From Bacillota bacterium (GTDB taxonomy: Bacteria > Bacillota > Clostridia > Lachnospirales > Lachnospiraceae), in the NCBI GenBank assembly GCA_023398375.1, contig JAEWSH010000037.1, positions 326,556 to 390,555 of the forward strand: a stretch of DNA of 64,000 nt, read 5' to 3'. The position numbers and the translations under genes are program-made. Under the pieces are notes generated by a model. The model was not told the DNA's origin. It worked only from the letters and a program-made list of their open reading frames with translations, and did not search any database. Below, piece by piece: positions 8,664-17,035 of the stretch; position 1 is the stretch's first letter; each line of letters starts with the position of its first letter.

Positions 8664-10496
8664 TTATTTACTCTCTTCAATCTTTTTTGCCAGTTCTTCG
8701 AGATAGAGATACCGCTCTATCTTTTCTTCCAAAAGTCGTTCTGTTTTATCCTTTTCGGTTGTTAATTCATTCAATTTTACAAAATCGGTGGCTGTTTTTA
8801 ATATAGCGCTGTCAATATCCGAAATTTTCATTTCGAGACTTTCGATATCCTGTTCGATGGTATCGTACTCTTTCTTTTCCTGAAAGGTAAATTTCAATTT
8901 TTCAGTCTTTATTTTTACAATCTTTTGCTTGTATTCATCATCAACAGCACAATTATCTGCAAGACTCTTGTCAGTTCTTGAAAGATTTCTGTCATTTTTG
9001 TCTGATACACCATATTCCTTTGCCTGGAAGTATTCCGTATAACTTCCATTAAACTGTGTGACTGCACCATTTCCTTCAAATGTCAGCATTCTTCTTGCTA
9101 CTCTGTCCAGAAAATAACGGTCATGCGATACCGTAATCAAAATACCCGGAAAAGAATCCAGATAATCTTCCAGTACGCATAATGTCTGGATATCCAGATC
9201 ATTAGTCGGCTCATCCAGTATTAATACGTTAGGTGCTTCCATTAAAATTTTCAAGAGGTAAAGTCTGCGTTTTTCTCCACCGGATAATTTTCCAATCAGG
9301 GTATACTGCAACGCTCCTTCAAATAAAAATTTTTCAAGCATTTGAGAAGCAGTGACTGTCCCTTCACTTGTCTGGATATATTCAGCTGTATCCCTGACAT
9401 AATCAATCACTTTTCGGTTATCGTCCATGGTCTCGTTTTCCTGGTCATAATAACCGATTTTAACAGTATCGCCAATCTCAATAGTGCCGCTGATAAGCGG
9501 TAGTTTCTGCATAACAGCTTTGATAAGAGTTGTTTTTCCACATCCATTTGGTCCAAGAATACCAATACGATCTGTCTTTAAAAAAATATAAGTAAAATCT
9601 CGGATCAGGATCTTATCTCTGTAGCCTGCCGTAATATGGTTCAGTTCAATTGTCTTTTTCCCTAATCTGGAAGACAACGCGCTGATTTCGACATTCCCGT
9701 CTATTTTTATTTTATCTTCATTTTTCAGGTTTTCATATCTTTGTATATGCGCTTTCTGTTTGGTAGAACGTGCTCTTGCACCTCTTTGTATCCATGCGAT
9801 TTCTTTGCGCAGAATATTCGCATGTTTATTCTGAGTTGCCATTGCCATTTCTTCCCGTTCCGCTTTCAGTTCCAGATAGCCTTCATAATTACTATCATAG
9901 CTATATACTTTCCCTTTATCAATTTCCACAATGCGATTGCAAACAAGATCTAAGAAATAACGGTCATGAGTGACCATAATCAAAGCTCCCTTATATGATA
10001 TCAGATAATTTTCAAGCCATTCTGTCATTTCATTATCTAAATGGTTGGTCGGCTCATCCAATATCAGTATTTCACTATTGGACAGCAGGGCTCCTGCCAG
10101 TGCTACTTTTTTCTTCTGTCCTCCTGATAAATGATCGATCTTTGTATCATATTCTATAAATCCCAATCTGTTCAGGATTGTCTTTGCATCACCCTCTATG
10201 CTCCAATGATTATCCATTGTTTCATTCGCTGTGACAACGTAATCATAGATTGTTATATTTTCCGGAAATACAGGATTCTGAGGCAGATAATTGATATGTA
10301 CTCTGTTTCCTTTTACCATATCACCCGAATCTGTCTCCTCCAATCCTGCTATCATTTTAAGAAGTGTAGATTTTCCTGTTCCATTGATTCCGATTACGCC
10401 GACCTTCTCTCCTTCGCTAATGCTAAAGTCTATGTGATCGAACAGAATCTTATCTGTATATGCTTTTGTAATATCTTTCATTGTCAGTAAATTCAT
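8664..10496 (-). CDS. ABC-F family ATPase
   Basis: Soluble protein of 610 residues with two ABC ATPase domains and no membrane segments, the ABC-F pattern. Members bind the ribosome at or near the E site and act in translation or in protection from ribosome-targeting drugs. Domain 1: Walker A GINGTGKST at 36-44, signature LSGGQ, Walker B ILILDEPTNHLD. The linker near 235-265 has IQRGARARSTKQKA. Domain 2: Walker A GPNGCGKTT near 316, signature LSGGE, then VLILDEPTNDLD. The C-terminal 70 residues are a charged coiled coil. The linker and tail suggest a Uup/TaeA-like housekeeping branch more than a drug-specific resistance factor, but I cannot separate these by eye. GAGGT precedes the ATG. Confidence 0.93.
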   Translation of the reverse strand: MNLLTMKDITKAYTDKILFDHIDFSISEGEKVGVIGINGTGKSTLLKMIAGLEETDSGDMVKGNRVHINYLPQNPVFPENITIYDYVVTANETMDNHWSIEGDAKTILNRLGFIEYDTKIDHLSGGQKKKVALAGALLSNSEILILDEPTNHLDNEMTEWLENYLISYKGALIMVTHDRYFLDLVCNRIVEIDKGKVYSYDSNYEGYLELKAEREEMAMATQNKHANILRKEIAWIQRGARARSTKQKAHIQRYENLKNEDKIKIDGNVEISALSSRLGKKTIELNHITAGYRDKILIRDFTYIFLKTDRIGILGPNGCGKTTLIKAVMQKLPLISGTIEIGDTVKIGYYDQENETMDDNRKVIDYVRDTAEYIQTSEGTVTASQMLEKFLFEGALQYTLIGKLSGGEKRRLYLLKILMEAPNVLILDEPTNDLDIQTLCVLEDYLDSFPGILITVSHDRYFLDRVARRMLTFEGNGAVTQFNGSYTEYFQAKEYGVSDKNDRNLSRTDKSLADNCAVDDEYKQKIVKIKTEKLKFTFQEKKEYDTIEQDIESLEMKISDIDSAILKTATDFVKLNELTTEKDKTERLLEEKIERYLYLEELAKKIEESK

Positions 10497-10506
10497 TGGG
10501 TAACCT

Positions 10507-10578
10507 CACTTCATACTATGTTACCTTCTATCTTACGTCAATCGTCAAATCTTTACAAGTCCTGCATGTATGAAGTGT
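10507..10578 (-). promoter_or_regulatory. Promoter of the ABC-F gene, flanked by an inverted repeat
   Basis: On the minus strand TTGACG (10541-10536) and TAGTAT (10518-10513) are 17 bases apart. A 10-base inverted repeat, CACTTCATAC at 10507-10516 and GTATGAAGTG at 10569-10578 (plus strand), brackets the promoter and overlaps its -10 box and the ribosome site. This may be an operator or an RNA hairpin over the start; which one is not clear. Confidence 0.5.
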
Positions 10579-10608
10579 TTTTTCTAGTAACCGTTCATAC
10601 ATAAATAC

Positions 10609-10730
10609 CGCGAGGCGTTTTTTGGAAGCGTTGGTCACAGAAAACCCGGGTTTTTCACACGCGAAATTATTCATTCTGAATAATTTCTGTGCATAACTAT
10701 TACTATGAAGCCGTAAGGCTGAATAGTAAC
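10609..10730 (+). repeat. Dispersed palindromic intergenic element, copy 1
   Basis: This gene-free stretch is made of consecutive palindromes: AAAACCCGGGTTTT at 10641-10654, a GAAATTATTCA arm and its partner at 10663-10687, and a hairpin with core AGCCGTAAGGCT at 10700-10729. The same order of blocks occurs inverted at 53425-53549, starting from CCGCGA and ending at AGTAAC. Many bases differ inside the arms while pairing is kept. It abuts the stop codon of the PspC gene and may serve as its 3' structure. Confidence 0.75.
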
Positions 10731-11006
10731 TTACTCATTATATGGTGTCTCAGGTACAATGATTGCCATGACAATATATGCAAGCAGTCCTGTTCCAAAA
10801 CTGCAAAATCCAAATAATACCATTAATAAACGAATTATTGTCGGATCGCATCCGAAGTAATTTCCAATTCCGGCACATACACCGCAAAGCATTTTGTTGT
10901 TTCTGGAGCGATATAATCTCTTTATATTATTTCCGTTATTATTAGAATTTCCATTATAGTTATTGTAATTTCCATTGTTATTGTTGTAGTTTCCATTGTT
11001 ATCCAT
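10731..11006 (-). CDS. PspC domain membrane protein
   Basis: Small protein of 91 residues. I chose the ATG at 11006 because AAGGAG lies 7 bases upstream; an in-frame ATG at 11036 has no such site. The first 28 residues are almost only N, G and Y, a flexible low-complexity tail. The rest is a PspC domain (KMLCGVCAGIGNYFGCDPTI) with one or two membrane helices (VLFGFCSFGTGLLAYIVMAI). PspC-type proteins belong to envelope-stress systems. It is the last gene of the padR-DUF1700-DUF4097-pspC set, 61 bases after DUF4097, which supports an envelope-sensing role. Confidence 0.9.
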   Translation of the reverse strand: MDNNGNYNNNNGNYNNYNGNSNNNGNNIKRLYRSRNNKMLCGVCAGIGNYFGCDPTIIRLLMVLFGFCSFGTGLLAYIVMAIIVPETPYNE

Positions 11007-11067
11007 AATTTTCTCCTTATCTGCATGTTCTGTCATGCATAACTGTTTAGTTTTTCATACTGTTTGC

Positions 11068-11916
11068 TTAATAAAAAGATAGTTCCACTTTACCGATCGC
11101 GCATGCAATATCACAGTTATTATCTGCTTCATAATTAATATCAACATTTCTTACCAGATTCTCATACTCATCCTCACCAATAATGACTTTTCCTGCAGCA
11201 CATTCCACATCATAATTCCAATATTCCTTATCCCCATTGATTTGCATGTCGATATCACCGACTCCGCATTTTGCATCAATGTCACCGCTGATGCTGCCCA
11301 TAAAATCTATCTTTCCTACACCAGCATTTAAATCCACATGCTCAATATCTGCATTTTGAATCGATAGGCTTCCTGCACCTACCTCAGCGCTAAGCTTCCC
11401 GGTTCTAATTGAATTTATGGTAATTTTTCCTGCTCCGAGTTTTATCTCTACATCGTCCAAATGAATTTCCTTAGGTAAATAAAGAGATATCTTATCATTA
11501 TGATTGTCACTGTATTTTTCCCCCTTTAGTATCAGTGTATCATCCTCTATATAGCAACTTAACTTACCTTTTACATCATAATCAAGTCGTATTTGATCAT
11601 CTGCTGATTCATTGACCTCCAATGCTGCGGCTTTAATATCCATCCTCACATTTTTAATACCTTTTCCATCGCCAATGGTTATATTCTTCTGCGTTCCTGT
11701 ATACTTCGGATACTGATCATCCTCCCAATCAAAATCTTGGTTGAAATAGATATGATCTTCGTCGAACCCGCTATATCCAAAACAAAATTCATTATTTTCG
11801 ATTGCTTCCTTAAGAATGCCTGCTCCGCCAACAGAAGCACACATAATCAAAAGAACAATACCCATCAGAATCAGAAGCCCTGCTGCAATAAATGATCCTT
11901 TTATAAACTTCTTCAT
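11068..11916 (-). CDS. DUF4097-type beta-helix membrane-anchored protein
   Basis: Protein of 282 residues with one N-terminal membrane helix (about 8-29, FIAAGLLILMGIVLLIMCAS). A long region of short repeating beta strands follows, with recurrent G-A-G-K/S turns (KLGAGKITINSIRTGKL, AEVGAGSLSIQ, NAGVGKIDFMGSI, KCGVGDIDM, ACAIGKVELS). This matches the DUF4097 / LiaG-like repeat fold seen beside PspC and DUF1700 proteins in Firmicutes. The start ATG overlaps the stop of the DUF1700 gene by four bases and has GAGGAGG upstream, so the two are translationally coupled. Function is inferred only from the company it keeps: the envelope. Confidence 0.85.
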   Translation of the reverse strand: MKKFIKGSFIAAGLLILMGIVLLIMCASVGGAGILKEAIENNEFCFGYSGFDEDHIYFNQDFDWEDDQYPKYTGTQKNITIGDGKGIKNVRMDIKAAALEVNESADDQIRLDYDVKGKLSCYIEDDTLILKGEKYSDNHNDKISLYLPKEIHLDDVEIKLGAGKITINSIRTGKLSAEVGAGSLSIQNADIEHVDLNAGVGKIDFMGSISGDIDAKCGVGDIDMQINGDKEYWNYDVECAAGKVIIGEDEYENLVRNVDINYEADNNCDIACAIGKVELSFY

Positions 11917-12662
11917 GCCATCTGACCTCCTCTTCTATTGAGTGGTTTTCTACAAAGGTTTATAATCCCTCGGAAGCAGGCAGGAAGCACACTTCCGCAG
12001 ATCCATACTGTAATAATCATAAAGAAAATTCCAAATCCAGCCAGCAATAACGAGATTCCCATCATCATCAAACCTAATATCGGTGAAATAAATAACTTTG
12101 CAATAGATACTCCAAATATAATAATTCCTGAAATAATAAATGCAACCGCACAAATCGCAAAGGCAAAAAGCAGCGCTACCAGAACGCCCAATATTGCTGT
12201 GACTACACCAAATATCGCGCCCACTAAGGAAAGCCAGAATGGGCTTGTTACGATTACGATCAACACAATTAGTATCATCTTACCCGTATCCTGCTTCGGT
12301 TCCGTGTTTCTCCCATAGCCATTCGGATTATTATTATATTGGCGGTTATATTGATTTCCCTGCTGATATGCATTCTGCCCATCATCTGACCGGCTTGTTA
12401 CTACGGCATTCTTTTTATTTCCCATATTCGTACAGCCGGATTCTGTGAATTCCCACTCTTCTGTGTTCTTTCCGAATAGGTCTGCTTTAATTGTTTCTGC
12501 AACTTTTGCCGGTGTTCCCAGTGCACGAATCACTTCAGCCTCATTTTCTGCACCTGCATCATCAAAATAATCATTATAATATTGTATTGCTTCTTCTTTC
12601 TCTCTTGGTGATATCTCTGCAAGCAGCACTTCCAACTGCCTCATGAATTCCATTCTATTCAT
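11913..12662 (-). CDS. DUF1700 (HAAS domain) membrane protein
   Basis: Protein of 249 residues. I take the start at 12662 (MNRMEFMRQLEVLL) because GGGAGG lies 7 bases before it. Residues 1-65 form the helical HAAS/DUF1700 domain (LEVLLAEISPREKEEAIQYYNDYFDDAG) that typically pairs with PadR-type regulators. A polar N/Q/Y-rich stretch and three to four membrane helices (about 120-225) follow. It starts inside the 3' end of padR (8-base overlap) and overlaps the next gene by four bases. In related clusters the HAAS domain is thought to communicate with the PadR regulator; that is family knowledge, not visible here. Confidence 0.88.
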   Translation of the reverse strand: MNRMEFMRQLEVLLAEISPREKEEAIQYYNDYFDDAGAENEAEVIRALGTPAKVAETIKADLFGKNTEEWEFTESGCTNMGNKKNAVVTSRSDDGQNAYQQGNQYNRQYNNNPNGYGRNTEPKQDTGKMILIVLIVIVTSPFWLSLVGAIFGVVTAILGVLVALLFAFAICAVAFIISGIIIFGVSIAKLFISPILGLMMMGISLLLAGFGIFFMIITVWICGSVLPACFRGIINLCRKPLNRRGGQMA

Positions 12663-12981
12663 GTTTAATTCCTCCCTCAAACATTCCGGTAATCTTTTGT
12701 GAATATCTTATCCACTCACTTTCATACAGATTTAACTGTACTCTGCCTCTTTCCGTTACTTTGTAATATCTACGATTCCTTCCTGCACATGCCTGATCAT
12801 AAACTTCAAGACATTCATCCTTCTGTAATCTCCGAAGCACCGGATAAAGTGTTGATTCTGACAATTCAATTATCTGCCTTACTTCCTGCGTTATCTTATA
12901 TCCATATGTACCTTCGGGGTCTTTGGATACAACTGCCAGAACGATCGCATCCAGCAGTGCCGCACCTGTATTAAATACCAT
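12655..12981 (-). CDS. PadR family transcriptional regulator
   Basis: DNA-binding protein of 108 residues with the PadR winged helix (LDAIVLAVVSKDPEGTYGYKITQEV, then STLYPVLRRLQKDECLEVY and GRNRRYYKVTERGR). It heads a four-gene operon with DUF1700, DUF4097 and PspC proteins. PadR proteins usually repress their own operon. The upstream region has several TATAATATT-type repeats between 13060 and 13140, overlapping the promoter, which are plausible operators. AAGGAG precedes the ATG by 11 bases. Confidence 0.93.
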   Translation of the reverse strand: MVFNTGAALLDAIVLAVVSKDPEGTYGYKITQEVRQIIELSESTLYPVLRRLQKDECLEVYDQACAGRNRRYYKVTERGRVQLNLYESEWIRYSQKITGMFEGGIKHE

Positions 12982-13118
12982 ATAATAAAATCTCCTTTCC
13001 TCGTCGATTGTCTCTTTCTATGGATTATAACGATTTTCATATCCATTTTTCTTCAACAAATATAATATTATTTTTTATTTAATATTATACATCATATAAT
13101 ATTGTTTTCTTTATGCAT

Positions 13119-13148
13119 ACTATACAATATATAATATTATTTTGTCAA
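13119..13148 (-). promoter_or_regulatory. Promoter of the padR-pspC operon with TATAATATT repeats
   Basis: On the minus strand TTGACA (13148-13143) and TATAGT (13124-13119) are 18 bases apart. The spacer and downstream DNA to about 13060 contain repeated AATATTATA/TATAATATT motifs, likely sites for the PadR protein encoded just downstream. Confidence 0.7.
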
Positions 13149-13174
13149 CAGTAATATTCGTATTTCAGATAAAA

Positions 13175-13350
13175 ATGTGAACTATATGTTTTTGATACTT
13201 GAATAATATAAACAAGAATGAATCCGCTGGCATGGCATTAACAATGGAAAAATCGAGCGTAAACAAGATGAACCGGCAAGCCGATTCACTTGCCATGAAT
13301 TAAAGAAGTACTAAGAAAACGCTGGTATGAATTTTCTTAGTACTTTTTGT
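13175..13350 (+). ncRNA. Candidate small RNA ending in a strong terminator
   Basis: No gene lies on the plus strand here, yet 13306-13348 is a clear terminator: AAGTACTAAGAAAA pairs with TTTTCTTAGTACTT, followed by a T-rich end. The 130 bases before it hold paired segments (CATGGCA with TGCCATG; CGGCAAGCCG hairpin) and an internal imperfect repeat built on TAAACAAGA at about 13209 and 13260. The 13257-13312 part resembles the leader of the hemerythrin gene (21871-21925), and the segment near 13190 (TTGATACTTGAAT) resembles the end of the repeat at 23409-23509. The 5' end is uncertain and no strong promoter is visible. Confidence 0.45.
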
Positions 13351-13650
13351 TATTGTAATCTATCTGTATATTTTTATTACTTTTCCATATGTACGCACAG
13401 TAGGATTAAGTTCTCCTTTATAAAAAAGATAATCTTTGAAAACAGGATGAAATAATTTCCCTTTCACTTGTAGGATTACAATCCTTCATAAATATTAATA
13501 ATGTTAAATTAGACAACATAATTAAGTTTACATAGCTTGTTTTTCTTCTTTGACTACACCAGTACTTTTATTAATTTGAACTAAATTTTGGATTCATTAA
13601 TAATTCCTTCATTTTGATGAAAAAATGACAAAATAGTAAAGTAATGCACA

Positions 13651-13671
13651 CTTTCCACATACTTATCCACA
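13651..13671 (+). promoter_or_regulatory. DnaA-box pair in a gene-free AT-rich stretch
   Basis: TTATCCACA at 13663-13671 is a perfect DnaA box, and CTTTCCACA lies 12 bases before it, in the same orientation. They sit in the roughly 500 bases between the candidate RNA terminator and the helicase gene. I see no coding potential in 13350-13853. No replication gene is near, so this is not an obvious origin. Confidence 0.35.
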
Positions 13672-13853
13672 TTTTAACCATAATGACAGTGTTATTTTTT
13701 CATTTATACACTTTATGACACATTTGTCATGCTGAATGTTTTTTTCACTTTTCTAGTACTATAGTCTTGTATCCATAATGTCCGTCTGATATGATTTTAT
13801 GTTAACTTTACATAATATTCTTATGTTCTTTGCTAACATCTGATTTGTCATAT

Positions 13854-16376
13854 TTATAACCATTCATTCCAAAAACGTTCTATTCTTTTTGCTATGGAAT
13901 TCCGATCGACTACCTCATACTCACTCCAGTCCTTTGGAAATAGACCTTGATAAGAATTATTTAAAAAACGTTCATCCAGTAATGCAACAATGCCTACATC
14001 ATTTGCGGTACGTATTACACGACCAGCAGCTTGCAGTACCTTATTCATTCCCGGATATCGATAAGCATAGTTAAAACCATTTTCATCACGCTCATTGAAA
14101 AAATCTTTTAGTATTTCCCTTTCATTACATATCTGCGGTAATCCTGTTCCAACAATAATGACCCCAATCAATTGGTCTTCTGTCAAATCAATTCCCTCAC
14201 TAAAGATGCCTCCCATTACACAAAATCCAAGAAGACTCTTTTCTTCCTCCACTTCAATATCAATTTGAATGATAGCACTCAGGTCATAATTTTCATTCCC
14301 GGCAAAGCGATTTAAAAACTCTTCTCTTGCTCTCTCATTCATATTATTGGTCTGTAAGATGCATTCTACTTCCCTTTCATCATAATAATGCTCCATATAT
14401 GCATCATAAACCTGTTGAAGAAACAAATGCGAGGGGAAAAAGATCAAATAATTTCCATGTCTGTTTCTAACGATCTCATGAATATAGTAAGCGACATTCT
14501 TGTATTCCGATTCACTTCTTCTGGAATATTTACTTGTTACGTCATTTCCAATAAATAAAGCTCTTTTTTGTGGATTAAAAATGGGATTCACATATACCTC
14601 ATAATCCTCTGCATCGCCGCCCAAAAGTGATTTATAGTATTGGATCGGCAATAAGGTTGCCGAAAACAATACCGAGCTTCTCGCTTTACTCATACACGTT
14701 TTCAGATTTACTGATGGATTCACACAAAAAAGCTTGAGTATAAAACTTCCATCTTGTTCCATCTGGGTATACGTGACATAATTTTCATCTACTCTTTCAT
14801 AAATATCTAGGAAATGGCTAATTTTAAAATAAAAATCAAGTACTTCTTTGTGGATACTGATTTCCTCTCTATCCTGCAAAAATTTTTCCATCGTCGTGTA
14901 TAATTGGTTGACCGACATGACCAGTGGGGAAATCAATTCAACTACCCGGAAAGATTCGCATTCTCTTTTTAAAGCCAGCATTTCTTTATTGCATTTCTCC
15001 AGTTGCTTTTCCATTTTAATATCAAATGGCTTTACGATTCTCTTAAGCTGCAGAAAGTCTTCCTTACAGAGCACAGCACTATACATTTCCCTACCGCGGT
15101 CTAACAAGTTATGTGCCTCGTCAATCAAAAATAAGTAGTTGCCCTCTATTCCTTCTGAAAAAAATCTTCTTAAGTATGCATGTGGATCAAATACATAATT
15201 GTAATCACACACTATTCCATCAGAAAAAAGACTCATATCCAATCCCATTTCAAACGGACAGACTGAATGTTTCTTTGCATATTCCTCTATTTTTTCCCTC
15301 GAGTATCTGTCCTCATTTGTTAGTAGATCAAAAATAGCATCATTTATCCGATCATAATGTCCTTTGGCATATGTGCACGCAATCGGATTGCACTCCATCT
15401 CTTCCATTGGACATATTTTTTCTTTCGCTGTTAAAATCACGCTTTTAAAAAAAAGTCCCTGTTTTCTTAATAAATCAAAAGTATCATCTGCAACTGTACG
15501 AGTTATCGTTTTTGCAGTTAAATAAAATAACTTATCGCCCATTCCTTGTCCCATTGCCTGTATCGACGGAAATACTGTGGAAATTGTCTTTCCCACTCCT
15601 GTAGGGGCAACCGTAAATAGCTTTCTGCTATGATAAATTGTCTGATAAACATATTTCACCAGATCACGCTGCCCCTTTCTATAAGAAAAGGGAAATGCCA
15701 ATGACTGTATTGATTCCTGTCGTTTTCTTTTCCATTCAAATTCATAATCAGCCCATTTGCGGTATTCCTCTATCACATCCGTAAACCATACACGTAATTG
15801 AACAAAACTATATTCTTCATGAAAATATTTCATTTCCTCTGTATCAATATTACAATATGTCATTCTAACCCTGATAAATCGTAAATGATTCTGCAGCGCA
15901 TAAATATATGCATAACACTTTGCCTGTGCCAAATGGGTAAATACGGGCTCTTTAATTTTTTTCAATTCTGTGTAGGTTCCTTTTATTTCATCAATTGTTA
16001 CAACGTCCATTAAAGTAACATTATTTTCAGTAGTTGCCGCCACCACTTCCAGATCCATGAGACTTATCTGCTCAGCGTCCGGATAGTCCTGCTCTAACAG
16101 AATTCCATCCGCTCTGCCTTCTACTGATATATCAAATTTCTCAAAAGATAGTACCGTTTTGAGACTAACTTCTGCCTGATAATTACTTCCCATACGTCTT
16201 TGAATCATGCGATGCACCCTGCTGCCCTCCTGCATTGCGTGATCAGGCATGGATGAATGTCTGTTATCAATATTACCCGAGCGCAAGATAAATTCAACGA
16301 GGTTCCGTACCGAGATTCGTATCATCGGCTTTTCCATCTTCTTTAATTGTATCAATTCATTTCCACTAATTTCCAT
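13854..16376 (-). CDS. Rad3/DinG-family ATP-dependent DNA helicase with nuclease-like N-terminus
   Basis: Protein of 840 residues. The first roughly 220 residues resemble a PD-(D/E)XK-type module (SVEGRADGILLE, a D-L-E-V block, IDEIKGTY). The helicase core follows: Walker A APTGVGKT near 259 and DEAH near 419. Between them are four cysteines (about 320-375: CPMEEMEC, NPIAC, VCPFEMG) placed like the Fe-S cluster of XPD/DinG helicases. The C-terminal helicase domain ends with GRVIRTANDVG near 790. It is probably a 5'-3' DNA helicase in repair or in removing R-loops or structured DNA. GGAG lies 10 bases before the ATG. Confidence 0.9.
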   Translation of the reverse strand: MEISGNELIQLKKMEKPMIRISVRNLVEFILRSGNIDNRHSSMPDHAMQEGSRVHRMIQRRMGSNYQAEVSLKTVLSFEKFDISVEGRADGILLEQDYPDAEQISLMDLEVVAATTENNVTLMDVVTIDEIKGTYTELKKIKEPVFTHLAQAKCYAYIYALQNHLRFIRVRMTYCNIDTEEMKYFHEEYSFVQLRVWFTDVIEEYRKWADYEFEWKRKRQESIQSLAFPFSYRKGQRDLVKYVYQTIYHSRKLFTVAPTGVGKTISTVFPSIQAMGQGMGDKLFYLTAKTITRTVADDTFDLLRKQGLFFKSVILTAKEKICPMEEMECNPIACTYAKGHYDRINDAIFDLLTNEDRYSREKIEEYAKKHSVCPFEMGLDMSLFSDGIVCDYNYVFDPHAYLRRFFSEGIEGNYLFLIDEAHNLLDRGREMYSAVLCKEDFLQLKRIVKPFDIKMEKQLEKCNKEMLALKRECESFRVVELISPLVMSVNQLYTTMEKFLQDREEISIHKEVLDFYFKISHFLDIYERVDENYVTYTQMEQDGSFILKLFCVNPSVNLKTCMSKARSSVLFSATLLPIQYYKSLLGGDAEDYEVYVNPIFNPQKRALFIGNDVTSKYSRRSESEYKNVAYYIHEIVRNRHGNYLIFFPSHLFLQQVYDAYMEHYYDEREVECILQTNNMNERAREEFLNRFAGNENYDLSAIIQIDIEVEEEKSLLGFCVMGGIFSEGIDLTEDQLIGVIIVGTGLPQICNEREILKDFFNERDENGFNYAYRYPGMNKVLQAAGRVIRTANDVGIVALLDERFLNNSYQGLFPKDWSEYEVVDRNSIAKRIERFWNEWL

Positions 16377-16448
16377 ACAATTTACTCCAGTTTTTACGTG
16401 CTACATGGGTATGAAGTCATTCGGACACGCTCCCACTTCCTATCAGTT

Positions 16449-16497
16449 AAAAAAGACTCCCTACTCTGATAGTGTACTCTATCAGGAATAGGGAGTC
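16449..16497 (-). terminator. Rho-independent terminator after the HPr-like gene
   Basis: GACTCCCTA at 16455-16463 pairs with TAGGGAGTC at 16489-16497, extended inward by CTGATAG/CTATCAG. The minus strand then has T6 (16454-16449). It lies 70 bases past the HPr-like gene. Confidence 0.9.
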
Positions 16498-16566
16498 AAA
16501 CTTCATCCTATCATATCAAGCAAGTGAGTAAAATTACTCATAAAGAACGAATTCTGTCTATCAAAT

Positions 16567-16800
16567 TTAACAAGCCAATGCGTATCCAGCAATCAAATTT
16601 TCAAAATCTGAATTGAAGCCGTTATAACTTACAGTCAAAATTTGTGTGAAATCTAAGCCTAAAACACCAACAATAGATTTCGCATCTACAGCATATCGAT
16701 TGTATGCAATATCAATATCAAAATCACATCTTGATGCAGCTGCTACGAATTTTTTAACTTCATCTGGTCTCAATTTAATTTTACGTTGAACCATGCTCAT
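16567..16800 (-). CDS. HPr-like protein lacking the active-site histidine
   Basis: Small protein of 77 residues. The start at 16800 is chosen for its AAAGGATG site; two further in-frame ATGs flank it. The middle and C-terminal parts match HPr: the sequence around the regulatory serine is DAKSIVGVLGLD (HPr Ser46 region, normally AKSIMGLMSL). The segment that should carry His15 (usually HARPA) reads KLRPDEVKKFVAAASR and has no histidine. It therefore cannot pass phosphate as a PTS carrier, but it could still be a target of HPr kinase or bind CcpA, like Crh. It is monocistronic, with its own promoter and terminator. Confidence 0.75.
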   Translation of the reverse strand: MSMVQRKIKLRPDEVKKFVAAASRCDFDIDIAYNRYAVDAKSIVGVLGLDFTQILTVSYNGFNSDFENLIAGYALAC

Positions 16801-16856
16801 ACAAAAACATCCTTTCAATTATACAAATACTAATCTTTAGTTCGCTTAATGTAGCT

Positions 16857-16884
16857 ATTATACAATAATTTAACAATTTGTAAA
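16857..16884 (-). promoter_or_regulatory. Promoter of the HPr-like gene
   Basis: On the minus strand TTTACA (16884-16879) and TATAAT (16862-16857) are 16 bases apart. The transcript would carry a leader of about 50 bases before the start at 16800. Confidence 0.75.
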
Positions 16885-17035
16885 GTATTTTTTTTAATAC
16901 AAAATAGAACTTAAGGACTAACGTTATTTCATCTAAATTGAATTGTCTTTTTTTACACCTAAGGATTTATATATTCTCTTTTTAATCTGCTAATCGTTTT
17001 TTTACTTTCTTTTTTTCTTAATTTTTCCCTAATAT

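Noticed and set aside
8664..10496. Antibiotic-resistance ABC-F (ARE type)
   Set aside because: No leader-peptide attenuator is visible upstream, and the linker and C-terminal coiled coil resemble housekeeping members; resistance cannot be claimed.
13651..13671. Replication origin
   Set aside because: Only one perfect and one near DnaA box, and no dnaA, dnaN, gyrase or AT-trio region nearby.
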